Source: Anaerolineae bacterium (GTDB taxonomy: Bacteria; Chloroflexota; Anaerolineae; Aggregatilineales; Phototrophicaceae). Taken from it: DNA of 64,000 nucleotides. Positions 1 to 7,920 of the stretch are shown in pieces; positions within the stretch are counted from its first letter, which is position 1, and each line of letters opens with the position of its first letter. Made by a program: the position numbers and the translations under genes. Under the pieces are notes generated by a model. It was not told the DNA's origin. It saw nothing but the letters and a program-made list of their open reading frames with translations, and did not search any database. The DNA lies in assembly GCA_022820665.1 (NCBI GenBank), contig JAJEFB010000006.1, forward strand, positions 1-64,000. Reading direction: 5' to 3'.

Positions 1-124
1 AAAATGGCGACGGCAATGGAGCCTCTTCAAAGAAGGACTGCAGTTCTTTATTGAGTGCGTTAATCGGCAAGGCGTCTGTCCGAAACTCAAATTAGTCCCG
101 GACAGGCGCCTGCAGTGAAAACGT

Positions 125-219
125 GTCCGCTCCTCAGCCCATAAAGGGAGAGGGGGAGCTAAACGCCGCGGGACGCAAGGTATTTTGCGTGGGCCGCTGC
201 TGTGCAGCGCGTGGGTCTA
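125..219. repeat. Repeat module A, copy 1
   Basis: About 90 bases that recur at 321-411. Both copies share a GC-rich core with GGGGGAGCTAA, CGCCGCGGGACGCAAGG and TATTTTGCGTGGGC, with scattered differences. Module B follows about 25 bases later. Confidence 0.75.
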
Positions 220-242
220 CAATTCTCGCCATAAATCAACCT

Positions 243-301
243 GGTAGGGGACAGGGCGCGTAGACACAGCCCTACGTTATTAGCTGACCCGTCGCAATCG
301 C
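243..301. repeat. Repeat module B, copy 1
   Basis: Begins GGTAGGGG and contains GGGCGCGTAGACAC. It aligns along its length with 583-645, sharing GCGTAGACAC and GCTGACCC at matching distances. It appears to be a partial member of the palindromic family seen complete at 582-688 and 53163-53261. Confidence 0.65.
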
Positions 302-320
302 AGCGCGTTGCTTCAAACAT

Positions 321-411
321 GTCCCCTCGTCAGCCCATTAAGAGCGAGGGGGAGCTAAGCGCCGCGGGACGCAAGGTATTTTGCGTGGGCAGATGCTGTG
401 TAGCGGGGTCT
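321..411. repeat. Repeat module A, copy 2
   Basis: Second copy of the module at 125-219, same orientation, about 196 bases further on. Between this copy and the second module B lie about 170 bases that include one ATTACTTACTTGG sequence at 490-502. Confidence 0.75.
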
Positions 412-520
412 GCAGGCTGCTGGATTGACGTGATATGTAATTGTTTCGAATGCTCCTCTGTGACCTCTGAAAACTCGGTGTACTCGGTAATTACTTACTT
501 GGATTTCCTTCTGAGTATGT

Positions 521-724
521 GCAAGTAAGTAATGAGAAAAAACTGCCACACTTCACCCCCATCCACATCCAAAGTCGAAATCTGTACGGGTCAGGTCGCG
601 TAGACACTGACCTACGCCGGTGGCTGACCCATTGCTATTGTTCCGCTTATGTTTTTTTTGAGGGCGAGCCGCCGGCTCGCCCGTACAGGCTCCTTATTTT
701 TTGCATTACTTACTTGGTTCTACT
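521..724. repeat. Element bounded by CAAGTAAGTAATG inverted repeats
   Basis: The left end carries GCAAGTAAGTAATGAGA at 521-537 and the right end carries the inverted core CATTACTTACTTG within 703-724. The same 17-base left end and the same 22-base right end recur identically at 11484-11500 and 11619-11640. The interiors differ. Short inverted ends around a non-coding core suggest a miniature mobile or REP-like unit. No transposase is nearby. Confidence 0.55.
582..688. repeat. Palindromic intergenic element, copy 1
   Basis: Terminal inverted repeats CTGTACGGG (582-590) and CCCGTACAG (680-688) enclose GGTCGCGTAGACACTGA (594-610) and a perfect 9-bp hairpin, GGGCGAGCC / GGCTCGCCC, at 662-682. 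The element at 53163-53261 has the same architecture and contains the reverse complement of the 594-610 sequence. It sits inside the larger 521-724 unit. The hairpin has A's, not T's, on its 3' side in the rny direction, so it is not a standard terminator for rny. Confidence 0.6.
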
Positions 725-780
725 TGTGTCAACTGCCCAAGCGCGCCAAATTGAAGAGACGTCTCGAGCGTTGATCGCGA

Positions 781-2346
781 TTACTTCGCATACTCAACGC
801 GCCGCGTCTCGCGGATGACGTGCACTTTGATTTGTCCCGGATACTGCATATCGTTCTCGATGCGCTTGGCGATATCGCGCGCCAGTTGAATGGCGAGATA
901 GTCGTCCACGACCTCGGGCCGCACGATAATACGCACTTCGCGCCCGGCTTGCAGGGCGTAGCTCTGCTCGACGCCGTCAAAGGTATTGGCGATCTCTTCC
1001 AACTGCTTCACGCGGCGGATGTAGGAATCCAGGCTTTCGCGCCGGGCGCCGGGTCGGGCGCCGGAAATGGCGTCGGCCGCTTCCACGATAAAGGCTTCGA
1101 CGCATTCTTTCTCGACCTCATGATGGTGCGCGGCAATACAGTTGACGACGCGATCATTGCCGCCATAGCGCTTGACAAACTCAGCTCCGATCAAGGCATG
1201 CGTACCTTCGACATTGTGATCAATGGCTTTGCCAATATCGTGCATTAAACCGCCCATCTTTGCGATATTGGCATCGGCGCCCAATTCTAAAGCGATCATG
1301 CCGGCGATATGGGCGGTCTCGATAGCGTGCGCGTGCTGGTTTTGACCATAACTGCTGCGGAACTTCAACTGCCCCAGCAGTTTCAGCACTTCTCCATGCA
1401 AGCCGTGAACACCGGTCTCGTATGCCGCGCGTTCGCCCTCTTCGCGCACAATTCGCTCGACTTCGGCTCGCGTATCTTCGACAAGTTTTTCAATACGCGC
1501 CGGATGAATGCGTCCGTCGGTTACCAGCTTTGCCATCGTCCGTTTGGCTACCTCACGGCGGACCGGATCAAAACTGCTGATCGTGACCGCTTCGGGCGAG
1601 TCGTCCACGACAACATCGACGCCGGTCGCCAGTTCGAAAGAACGGATATTGCGCCCGTTGCGCCCGATGATGCGTCCTTTCATGTCGTCGCTTGGCAGCG
1701 GCACTACGCTTACAGACACTTCGCTCACTTGCTCGGAAGCCAGACGCTGAATCGCCATAGCAATCAGGCTACGCGCGCGATGATCGGCTGTCTCGCGCGC
1801 TTCGGCTTCCACCTGGCGTATGATGCGAGCCATGTCGTTGCGGGCATCGAGTTCGATGGAGTCCAACAGCGCTTGTCGCGCCTCCTCGACTGTCATCTGC
1901 GCGATGCCTTGCAGCTTCTCTACGATGTTCGATTCCGATTTTTTGATTTCATTCTCTTTTTTATCGAGCCGGCTCTGGCGCTTGTTCAGTTGCTGGTCGC
2001 GCTGTTCCAGGCGTTCCACGCGCCCGTCGAGTTCGTTGCGCCGGCGTTGAATGCGCTCGTCTTCGTCACTCAGAACACGGCGGCGGCGCTGTAAGGCCCC
2101 TTCCGCATCATTGATCCGCTTCTGCGCCGCATGCTCAGCTTCGGCGATTATTTGCGTCTTCTCCACTTCAGCGTTATTCAGCAGTTCTTTGGCATCATTC
2201 GAGGCTTGCAGAAGCGCGCTTTGCCCTTCTTCATGTTGCTTCTTCAGCAACGTCGCTCGGCCTCGCCATACGCCCATGCCGTATCCCGCGCCGATACCGA
2301 TGATCGCCGTAGCAATTGCCAAGATAATCGTTTCCATTGTTTCCAT
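781..2346 (-). CDS. rny: Ribonuclease Y
   Basis: Membrane-anchored endoribonuclease that starts mRNA decay. The 521-residue protein has the family layout: one N-terminal membrane helix (about 7-26), a long charged coiled coil (about 30-150), a KH RNA-binding domain (about 215-270, with GRIIGRNGRN) and an HD phosphohydrolase domain with the catalytic MHDIGK at about 368-373. The length is normal for RNase Y. The start repeats itself (METMET), so initiation could be at the first or second Met. No strong ribosome binding site is visible. It follows recX on the same strand with a 76-base gap. Confidence 0.95.
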   Translation of the reverse strand: METMETIILAIATAIIGIGAGYGMGVWRGRATLLKKQHEEGQSALLQASNDAKELLNNAEVEKTQIIAEAEHAAQKRINDAEGALQRRRRVLSDEDERIQRRRNELDGRVERLEQRDQQLNKRQSRLDKKENEIKKSESNIVEKLQGIAQMTVEEARQALLDSIELDARNDMARIIRQVEAEARETADHRARSLIAMAIQRLASEQVSEVSVSVVPLPSDDMKGRIIGRNGRNIRSFELATGVDVVVDDSPEAVTISSFDPVRREVAKRTMAKLVTDGRIHPARIEKLVEDTRAEVERIVREEGERAAYETGVHGLHGEVLKLLGQLKFRSSYGQNQHAHAIETAHIAGMIALELGADANIAKMGGLMHDIGKAIDHNVEGTHALIGAEFVKRYGGNDRVVNCIAAHHHEVEKECVEAFIVEAADAISGARPGARRESLDSYIRRVKQLEEIANTFDGVEQSYALQAGREVRIIVRPEVVDDYLAIQLARDIAKRIENDMQYPGQIKVHVIRETRRVEYAK

Positions 2347-2422
2347 AGTCGCTTGACGGTATCCATCGGATACATTCGTCCATGCTCCTTTCTTAACCAG
2401 ACCCGGATCGTGTCCACCTGGG

Positions 2423-3079
2423 TTATTCCTCTAGCCCGTTGGCAAAGTAGCGGGGTTCGGATTGGTCGAGCTCGGCTTCCAAGCGATCGATGACACTATG
2501 AATCGTATCGCGATCGAATCCACGACGATAAAGCCAGGAACCCAGCTTGCGCCGGAAGTCGATACGCGACACCCCCCTATAGCGCCAGACCTGCTTTTCG
2601 GCAGCGCGTTCCGCAGATGCTTCAGCGTCAACCGCAGGCAACAAAGATTCGATAATGTCTTGGTCTACGCCCTTCTGACTCAGTTCATAACGAAGCGCGC
2701 GCGGCGCCATCGGTTTGAACCGTTCCCGATTCTCGATCCAGAATTGGGCAAAAGAGACATCGTCGATGGTCCCTTGCTGCCGCAGCCGATCGACTACGAT
2801 CGCTATCACGGCATCCGAAATACCTGATTTGACAAGATGTCGGCGGACTTCTTCGGCACTGCGGGGTCTGAATGACAAGTAATTGACCGCACGGTCGTAA
2901 GCAGCTTGTTGCTTGTTCTCCCTGTCCAAAGCCTTGATCTCTAGCTCTGACAACGCTTGCCCGGCGCGCAATCCAGCCGCGCAGATCAGCGGCAGATCAA
3001 AGGCAAACTCGTCATCCAGATAAAGACTGACCCGGTCTTCCCCCCCAGTTTGAACTCGCAGCGCTGTGATGATCGGCAT
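2423..3079 (-). CDS. recX: Regulatory protein RecX
   Basis: Modulator of the RecA recombinase: RecX binds RecA filaments and inhibits or reshapes their activity. The 218-residue protein has the three-helix tandem repeats of the family, including the typical R-P-R-S-x-x-E-x-R stretch near residues 72-80 and further repeats near 110-150 and 180-215. The N-terminal beta-rich segment is longer than in E. coli RecX, as in many Gram-positive forms. recA is not in the window. The gene lies just upstream of rny on the same strand. Confidence 0.88.
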   Translation of the reverse strand: MPIITALRVQTGGEDRVSLYLDDEFAFDLPLICAAGLRAGQALSELEIKALDRENKQQAAYDRAVNYLSFRPRSAEEVRRHLVKSGISDAVIAIVVDRLRQQGTIDDVSFAQFWIENRERFKPMAPRALRYELSQKGVDQDIIESLLPAVDAEASAERAAEKQVWRYRGVSRIDFRRKLGSWLYRRGFDRDTIHSVIDRLEAELDQSEPRYFANGLEE

Positions 3080-3753
3080 GAAGCGTCCAATACAGGCACT
3101 CGTAGTTCGTCCAATTCAACGGCTATATCTGAGGCAAATGACAAACAGGGTTGAGGAGTCCCGACGTTTGGAAATGATTCAGTTATCCGTGGTATATGGC
3201 AGCCTCAACCAAATGGCTAGAGGGCGCCGCTACTACATGTTCGCCAGAACAATCTACTCTCTTCATCGAGAGACTGTTTCATTCACATTTCATTCGGCCT
3301 GTAGCCGAAGATCCACTTGCAATTTGCCAGATATAATCCACATCTGCCAGCCAGGCAAAGCTCTATGACGCCCAGCTAGCAGCGATACCGCTTGTCCATC
3401 TTGTCGTTCCGCCACTGCTTTCTACCAATGCTTCAGGCAGCGTCAGGTGGTCTTGCATTGATTAACTCTCGATGGATCCGCTTTATTGAATCGATCCATC
3501 ATCAATCCATTATACATAAAAACAGTGGCGTACAAGACTCGCGTTATCTTGGCAAGGAGGGTCCTCTGCCAGAGAATTACTCGTAAATCCAACACTTGGC
3601 GCGTATTCACACGCTCGCGAAATTGAACTTTCCAATTTAGATTCGTACAATATGACTAAACCATTAAGCCAGGAACAAAGGTCGGATGCGAATCTATTGG
3701 CGGCGTTTGGCACTTGGCGATATTGTTTATCGAATGGCGAACGATCTGTAGAC
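3080..3753. other. Intergenic region, no gene recognised
   Basis: About 670 bases between recX and the SDR gene, which are divergent. No open frame has family features. Visible items are an imperfect hairpin at 3550-3571 (TGGCA-AGGA / TCCT-TGCCA), a lone TATAAT at 3332-3337 with no -35 partner at a proper distance, and the promoter at 3623-3651. Confidence 0.5.
3623..3651 (+). promoter_or_regulatory. Sigma-70-type promoter for the SDR gene
   Basis: TTGAAC at 3623-3628, a 17-base spacer, and TACAAT at 3646-3651. The expected transcript start near 3658 lies after the ATG at 3652, which argues against that ATG being the translation start. Confidence 0.55.
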
Positions 3754-4548
3754 ATGACACGGTACGATCGCGGGATTTTAGTCACTGGCGGCGGCAGTTT
3801 TTTGGGAGACAATATCGCCGCGGCCTTGCTGACGGAAGGCGCCGAGGTCAGCCTGTTGGTCAGGTCGGGCGCGGAAGATCAACTGGGTCCTCTTGCTCAT
3901 CATACTCGTTGGTCAACAGCTGACGTGTGGAATCCGGGCAGTTTGCGCGGAAAGGCGCGCTTTCACTCCGCGGTCATTCACACCGTGGGCAGCCTGCATG
4001 CGGATCCCGCGCAAGGCTTGTCCTATGAACGGCTGAATTTCGTATCGGCGCGGAACGTCGGCAATATGTGCGTCAGCGACGGCGTCGAGCATATGATCCT
4101 GATTAGCGCTGTTAGCGCGCCCTGGACAAAACGCGGCTATATTCGATCAAAGCGCGAAGCGGAGCGATACCTGCGACGCCTGGGCTTGAACTACAGCATC
4201 ATTCGCGCGCCCTTGCTGTATATGCGTGGTCAACCGCGTCCTATCTTGTATCGCGCAAGCACCTTGTTGGCTTCGATTCCGCCACTGTCTTTGCTGCATT
4301 TCGGCCGAATTGGTCCGATGCCGATCGACATCTTCGCCCGAGCCGTCGCGCGGATAGCCATGTCGCCCGATTACCGGAAATCAGTCTATTTTCCGCGGGA
4401 CATGCGCCACCTTAACACCCGCGAAGAGATCCGCCAGGTCCCAGATGCGGCCGTCTCCTTCTTGCCCACGCGCACGCGGAACCCGAGCGCTCCCGGAATC
4501 GCGTCAGAAGACTTGCCATTTGCCTGGATTCCTGAGGACGAGGCATAG
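3754..4548 (+). CDS. NAD(P)-binding SDR / NDUFA9-like epimerase family protein
   Basis: Extended short-chain dehydrogenase-like protein of 264 residues. The glycine motif TGGGSFLG near residues 10-17 marks an N-terminal Rossmann fold, and the middle (about 95-170) keeps the pattern of NAD(P)H-binding epimerase-like proteins. The SDR Tyr-x-x-x-Lys catalytic pair appears as YIRSKREAE. The substrate is unknown; relatives act in complex I assembly, lipid or sugar metabolism. An upstream in-frame ATG at 3652 would add 34 residues, but they do not resemble the family and that ATG abuts the -10 box. I therefore prefer 3754, although its ribosome binding site is weak. tRNA-Cys follows. Confidence 0.7.
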   Translation: MTRYDRGILVTGGGSFLGDNIAAALLTEGAEVSLLVRSGAEDQLGPLAHHTRWSTADVWNPGSLRGKARFHSAVIHTVGSLHADPAQGLSYERLNFVSARNVGNMCVSDGVEHMILISAVSAPWTKRGYIRSKREAERYLRRLGLNYSIIRAPLLYMRGQPRPILYRASTLLASIPPLSLLHFGRIGPMPIDIFARAVARIAMSPDYRKSVYFPRDMRHLNTREEIRQVPDAAVSFLPTRTRNPSAPGIASEDLPFAWIPEDEA

Positions 4549-4558
4549 CAAATCATTC

Positions 4559-4586
4559 TTGAAAACGGTCCGAGTCCGGGTATAAT
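4559..4586 (+). promoter_or_regulatory. Promoter for tRNA-Cys
   Basis: TTGAAA at 4559-4564, a 16-base spacer and a perfect TATAAT at 4581-4586, ending 13 bases before the mature tRNA. The spacing suits initiation close to the tRNA 5' end. Confidence 0.7.
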
Positions 4587-4599
4587 CTTGGTCTTGCCA

Positions 4600-4671
4600 G
4601 GCGACGTGGCCAAGTGGTAAGGCAGAGGTTTGCAAAACCTTCATTCGTGGGTTCGAATCCCACCGTCGCCT
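4600..4671 (+). tRNA. tRNA-Cys (GCA)
   Basis: A 72-base cloverleaf. The acceptor stem GGCGACG (4600-4606) pairs with CGTCGCC (4664-4670), followed by discriminator T. The anticodon loop TTGCAAA gives anticodon GCA, and the T-arm carries GTTCGAATC. CCA is not encoded. Discriminator U and the GCA anticodon are identity elements for cysteine. Confidence 0.96.
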
Positions 4672-4895
4672 TTCGAAGGTCCCGCTGTCAAGTTTCTTGC
4701 CAGAAATCGGCGTGTTGGCGCATTCTCACAGGAAAGTCGGACATACGCTCGAGGACCGGCAAATGCCCTTACTCAATTGCAGCCTGTGTACTGTTTGCCC
4801 GGCTCGCGATGGCGGAGGTTGTTGACATTCCCAGCAAAGTGCGATGCGCGCGCTGGGGCTTCATGCTGGATTGCAGCGGGCTTCAGATAAGAACA

Positions 4896-5714
4896 TCAGC
4901 TTTCGATTTCCCAGTATCGCTCCACCAGTTGACCCGTTCGCGGATCTAGGGACGAGCGCCGCAGGTCGAGCGCCATTGCCTCCACGTCCTCCCAAAAGGT
5001 ACTGATCTGCGAGTTGTAGCAGGCGATGGCATTGACCTTGGCGGCAAGATCGGCTTCGTCGAGTTCAATCCGCTTTTCCCGCAGCGGCATGTCCATTTTG
5101 GACAGCGCCAGCGTGATCGCGCGCTCCGTATTGAAATAGGGGTATTCGGCATAGAAGACTAGCGACCAATTTTCTGGTTTGTTCCTTAGCAATCCAATTC
5201 CCCAGTCACGCACGATCTGATGATCGACGTGATGGCCCACCGCGAGAGGCAAATAAAGGACGAGTTGCCTTTCCGGATCGGGTAAGGAGACCGTTTTCAG
5301 ATATTCCGAGGCGTAATCAGCTCCGTGTACGCTACCGAAGAGCGACTCTTCCGACGGATACAGAGGGAGGCCGTCTACCTGCCGATAAACGCAATCCGTC
5401 AAATCAATGTGGACATGTTCAGCATTCAAACGCGACAAGGCGCGTTCGTCTTCCTCTTGCCGCGCGCGCAGAGGATCTTTGCCGGCGCTCCAGCGTTTGT
5501 GCAAATCGTCAAGAATTGGCGATTTGGGAAGGGTCCCGGCGTGCAAGCCGCCCATCATCGTCAGGACGGTTACCGGCTCGCCGGCTCTGGTTAGTTGATG
5601 GATGCGGCCGCCGCAACTGAATACGCCATCGTCGAAATGCGGCGAGACAAAGAGGTGCGCCTGGTCGCGGTCCGTCGTTTCCGCCAAAGGTGCATCCTTA
5701 TCGATTCTGGTCAA
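4896..5714 (-). CDS. PIG-L (LmbE) family deacetylase
   Basis: Zinc-dependent N-deacetylase of the GlcNAc-PI de-N-acetylase/MshB superfamily; the substrate is not known. The metal and catalytic signature P-H-F-D-D is at residues 25-29 and a second His cluster, GHHVDHQ, lies in the second half. The length of 272 residues fits the family. The start overlaps the stop of the upstream nth gene by 4 bases, so the two are probably translated together. A role in glycoconjugate or small-thiol metabolism is possible but not shown here. Confidence 0.85.
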   Translation of the reverse strand: MTRIDKDAPLAETTDRDQAHLFVSPHFDDGVFSCGGRIHQLTRAGEPVTVLTMMGGLHAGTLPKSPILDDLHKRWSAGKDPLRARQEEDERALSRLNAEHVHIDLTDCVYRQVDGLPLYPSEESLFGSVHGADYASEYLKTVSLPDPERQLVLYLPLAVGHHVDHQIVRDWGIGLLRNKPENWSLVFYAEYPYFNTERAITLALSKMDMPLREKRIELDEADLAAKVNAIACYNSQISTFWEDVEAMALDLRRSSLDPRTGQLVERYWEIES

Positions 5715-6433
5715 CTGGATGACTGCGGCGGCGCATTGTCAGCGAAGTAATCACAGCGCTCGGTGATGGAACAGCGCTCGCAAGCGGGTTTGCGGGCATG
5801 GCATGTATCGCGGCCATGCTGAATCAACTGGATATGGAACTGATAATAATCGTCGGCGGGAACGATTGCTTCCATCACAGGATGGGCATCGTTCGCTGAA
5901 AGTTTTTCCGGGATGAAACCGATTCGTTTGCTGACGCGAAAGATATGCGTATCGACTGGAAAGGCGGGCCGGCCGTAGGCGAAGCACAAGACAATTGCGG
6001 CCGTCTTTGGGCCGATGCCCTTAAGCGAAACCAACCAATCCTTAGCTTCTTCAATCGATAAGTCATCCAAGAAGTCGATGCTGTATTCGCCGGCTTTATC
6101 GTGGATCGTCGCCAATACGTCCTGGATTCGCGGCGCTTTTTGGTTCGCCAAGCCTGCGGGTCGGATAACGTCTGTCAACTCGCCGATCTCCGCAAAGCGC
6201 ACCGCATGCCAAGATTCGTAACTGGATTTCAAGCGCTCAAAGGCTCGATCGCGATTGGTATCGGTGGTACTCTGGCTGAGAATGCAGCTGATGAGCTCAT
6301 CCATGCCGTCCTGATTGCGCGACCAGTCGAGTTCTCCGTAGACTTCGGTCAGCGCCGCCGCAATCGACCCATATTTGGATTTGCGTCGATCAAGATTGTC
6401 AACTTTTTCCAGCGGACTGCGTTTTTTTGCCAT
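5711..6433 (-). CDS. nth: Endonuclease III-like DNA glycosylase/AP lyase
   Basis: Base-excision repair enzyme that removes oxidised pyrimidines and nicks abasic sites. The 240-residue protein has the helix-hairpin-helix with catalytic Lys (GIGPKTA, Lys about 143), the catalytic Asp in PVDTH (about 161) and four cluster cysteines at about 211, 218, 221 and 227 in the C-x6-C-x2-C-x5-C pattern for a 4Fe-4S cluster. The N-terminal helix carries Q-S-T-T-D instead of the common Q-A-T/S-D. It overlaps the start of the PIG-L gene. Confidence 0.9.
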   Translation of the reverse strand: MAKKRSPLEKVDNLDRRKSKYGSIAAALTEVYGELDWSRNQDGMDELISCILSQSTTDTNRDRAFERLKSSYESWHAVRFAEIGELTDVIRPAGLANQKAPRIQDVLATIHDKAGEYSIDFLDDLSIEEAKDWLVSLKGIGPKTAAIVLCFAYGRPAFPVDTHIFRVSKRIGFIPEKLSANDAHPVMEAIVPADDYYQFHIQLIQHGRDTCHARKPACERCSITERCDYFADNAPPQSSS

Positions 6434-6513
6434 TGGGCAATTGTACTAAACTGCTGTTGCTCTGCAAGCGGCGGAGTTCGCAGACGGGGAGTCTAGCTGT
6501 CCGCCCGGCTGCC

Positions 6514-7782
6514 TCATTTTTCCGTTGAATGCAGATCGTCTTGCGGCAGGCAAAACCAGGCGATCAAAGCAATCATGCCGAAGACCAGGGCAGAGGCGGC
6601 GAAGGCGCCGCGCATGCCGATCCAGATGGCGATAGTGGCGCCAAGCAAAGGCGCGACGGCTTTTGACGCGGACCAGACAGAATTATCCAGCCCGTATACA
6701 GCGCCGGCGCTGCCTTTGTCCGTATATCTTGAAAGCAAGGCGCTGGGCGCCGCGACCAATCCCCCGGCGGCGATTCCCGCCATAGCTTGCAGAATCAACA
6801 ATTGCCATACATTCGCCACGAAGACCTGGGGGATGTACAGAGCCATGGCCAGCAAGGCGCACCAGAACAGCACTTTCTTGTGGCTGACGCGGTCTCCCAG
6901 ACTGCCAAGATAAACCGCGCCGAATGTGGAAGTTGCCGATGAGACAGCCAACATCAGACCGGCATAGGTATTGTTCGTTTCGGTCTCGCTTATGATGAGC
7001 GAGACGACGAAAAGAGGGGCGATAGGAATAATGATCGAGCGCGCCAAGCCGACAAGGAAGCGCATCAGCAAGACCATTCGCACGCCCGAGGTACTCAAAA
7101 TCGTTTTCCAGCCAAGGAGGAAAGTCGTTGGGCGAATGACGTTTTTCTCTTTTGGCGGACTGAAGTCCTCATGTACACCCAGGGAAATGATGAGCGCGCC
7201 GATTAGAAGCAGCACGGCAGTCACTACAAAGGGGGCGCTATATCCAAAGAGGTCCGCAAGTACGCCGCCTATCAAGGGACCGACGGCGACGCCGCTCCAG
7301 AGGCCCAATTGCAAGGCGCCCATGGCGAATCCGACGCGTTCGCGCGGCGCGCTTGCGGCTACCAGCGCATTGTTGGCCGACACGGTTCCCGTGACCATGC
7401 CTTGCAAGGCGCGCAGCAGAATCAGTTGTTCGGCGCTCTGCACGAAACCCATCAAAATCATGAATATGCCGCCGCCTACCATGGCGCGCAGTATCATCTT
7501 CTTGCGCCCGAAACGGTCAGCCACGACACCCCAAATGGGCGCGGCAATCATCATGGTTACGCTTTGCACGGCAATCACCAATCCGGCGAGCGCCTCGGTA
7601 CTCAAGGCGAAGCGGCTGCCCAGCGATTCGATGTACAGGGGCAGAAAGGGAAAGACCATCGAAAAACCGATGGCAGAGAAAAACTGCGCCGCGAATACGA
7701 TGCCGAGCGTAAACTTCCAACCGGTAGGGAAACCGAGCGATTGCGCTAGTGAAGGCGAAAACGGCGCGAGGACCTTAGCCAT
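6514..7782 (-). CDS. MFS transporter (first of a tandem pair)
   Basis: Twelve-helix major facilitator of 422 residues. Helices are spread over the whole length, and the cytoplasmic loop between helices 2 and 3 carries the MFS motif as WGVVADRFGRKKM (about 83-95). The protein resembles drug/sugar efflux members, but the substrate cannot be told. The next gene upstream, at 7921-9189, encodes a clear paralogue with the same length and loop motif, so the pair arose by duplication. Confidence 0.88.
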   Translation of the reverse strand: MAKVLAPFSPSLAQSLGFPTGWKFTLGIVFAAQFFSAIGFSMVFPFLPLYIESLGSRFALSTEALAGLVIAVQSVTMMIAAPIWGVVADRFGRKKMILRAMVGGGIFMILMGFVQSAEQLILLRALQGMVTGTVSANNALVAASAPRERVGFAMGALQLGLWSGVAVGPLIGGVLADLFGYSAPFVVTAVLLLIGALIISLGVHEDFSPPKEKNVIRPTTFLLGWKTILSTSGVRMVLLMRFLVGLARSIIIPIAPLFVVSLIISETETNNTYAGLMLAVSSATSTFGAVYLGSLGDRVSHKKVLFWCALLAMALYIPQVFVANVWQLLILQAMAGIAAGGLVAAPSALLSRYTDKGSAGAVYGLDNSVWSASKAVAPLLGATIAIWIGMRGAFAASALVFGMIALIAWFCLPQDDLHSTEK

Positions 7783-7920
7783 GTATCAAATTCCTGATCT
7801 TGGTTGACAAACAGACAAGAAAAAACGCCGAAAACCATTTATTCGACGAAGACCTGCAAACAATAGCTACTTGTTGTTGTGTGGCGACATGAATTCTTAT
7901 TAAAACCTGAGACCCTTGCC

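Larger units (their letters stand above)
1..780. other. Non-coding left margin with repeat modules
   Basis: I see no convincing gene in this stretch. It contains two copies each of two repeat modules and one hairpin element, listed separately. A short leftward open frame at about 1-100 could be the start of a gene lying outside the window, but it has no ATG and is preceded by a stop codon, so I do not call it. Confidence 0.6.

Noticed and set aside
1..100. Leftward open frame at the window edge
   Set aside because: It has no ATG, is short, and is preceded by a stop and by repeats; cannot be supported.
662..682. Hairpin next to T8 as terminator of rny
   Set aside because: The T run lies on the wrong side for minus-strand transcription; it belongs to the palindromic element.
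1309..2094. Long plus-strand frames opposite rny and other genes
   Set aside because: They are antisense shadows of well-supported genes and show no family features.
3066..3586. Two plus-strand frames between recX and the SDR gene
   Set aside because: Low-complexity, no ribosome binding sites and no domain pattern.
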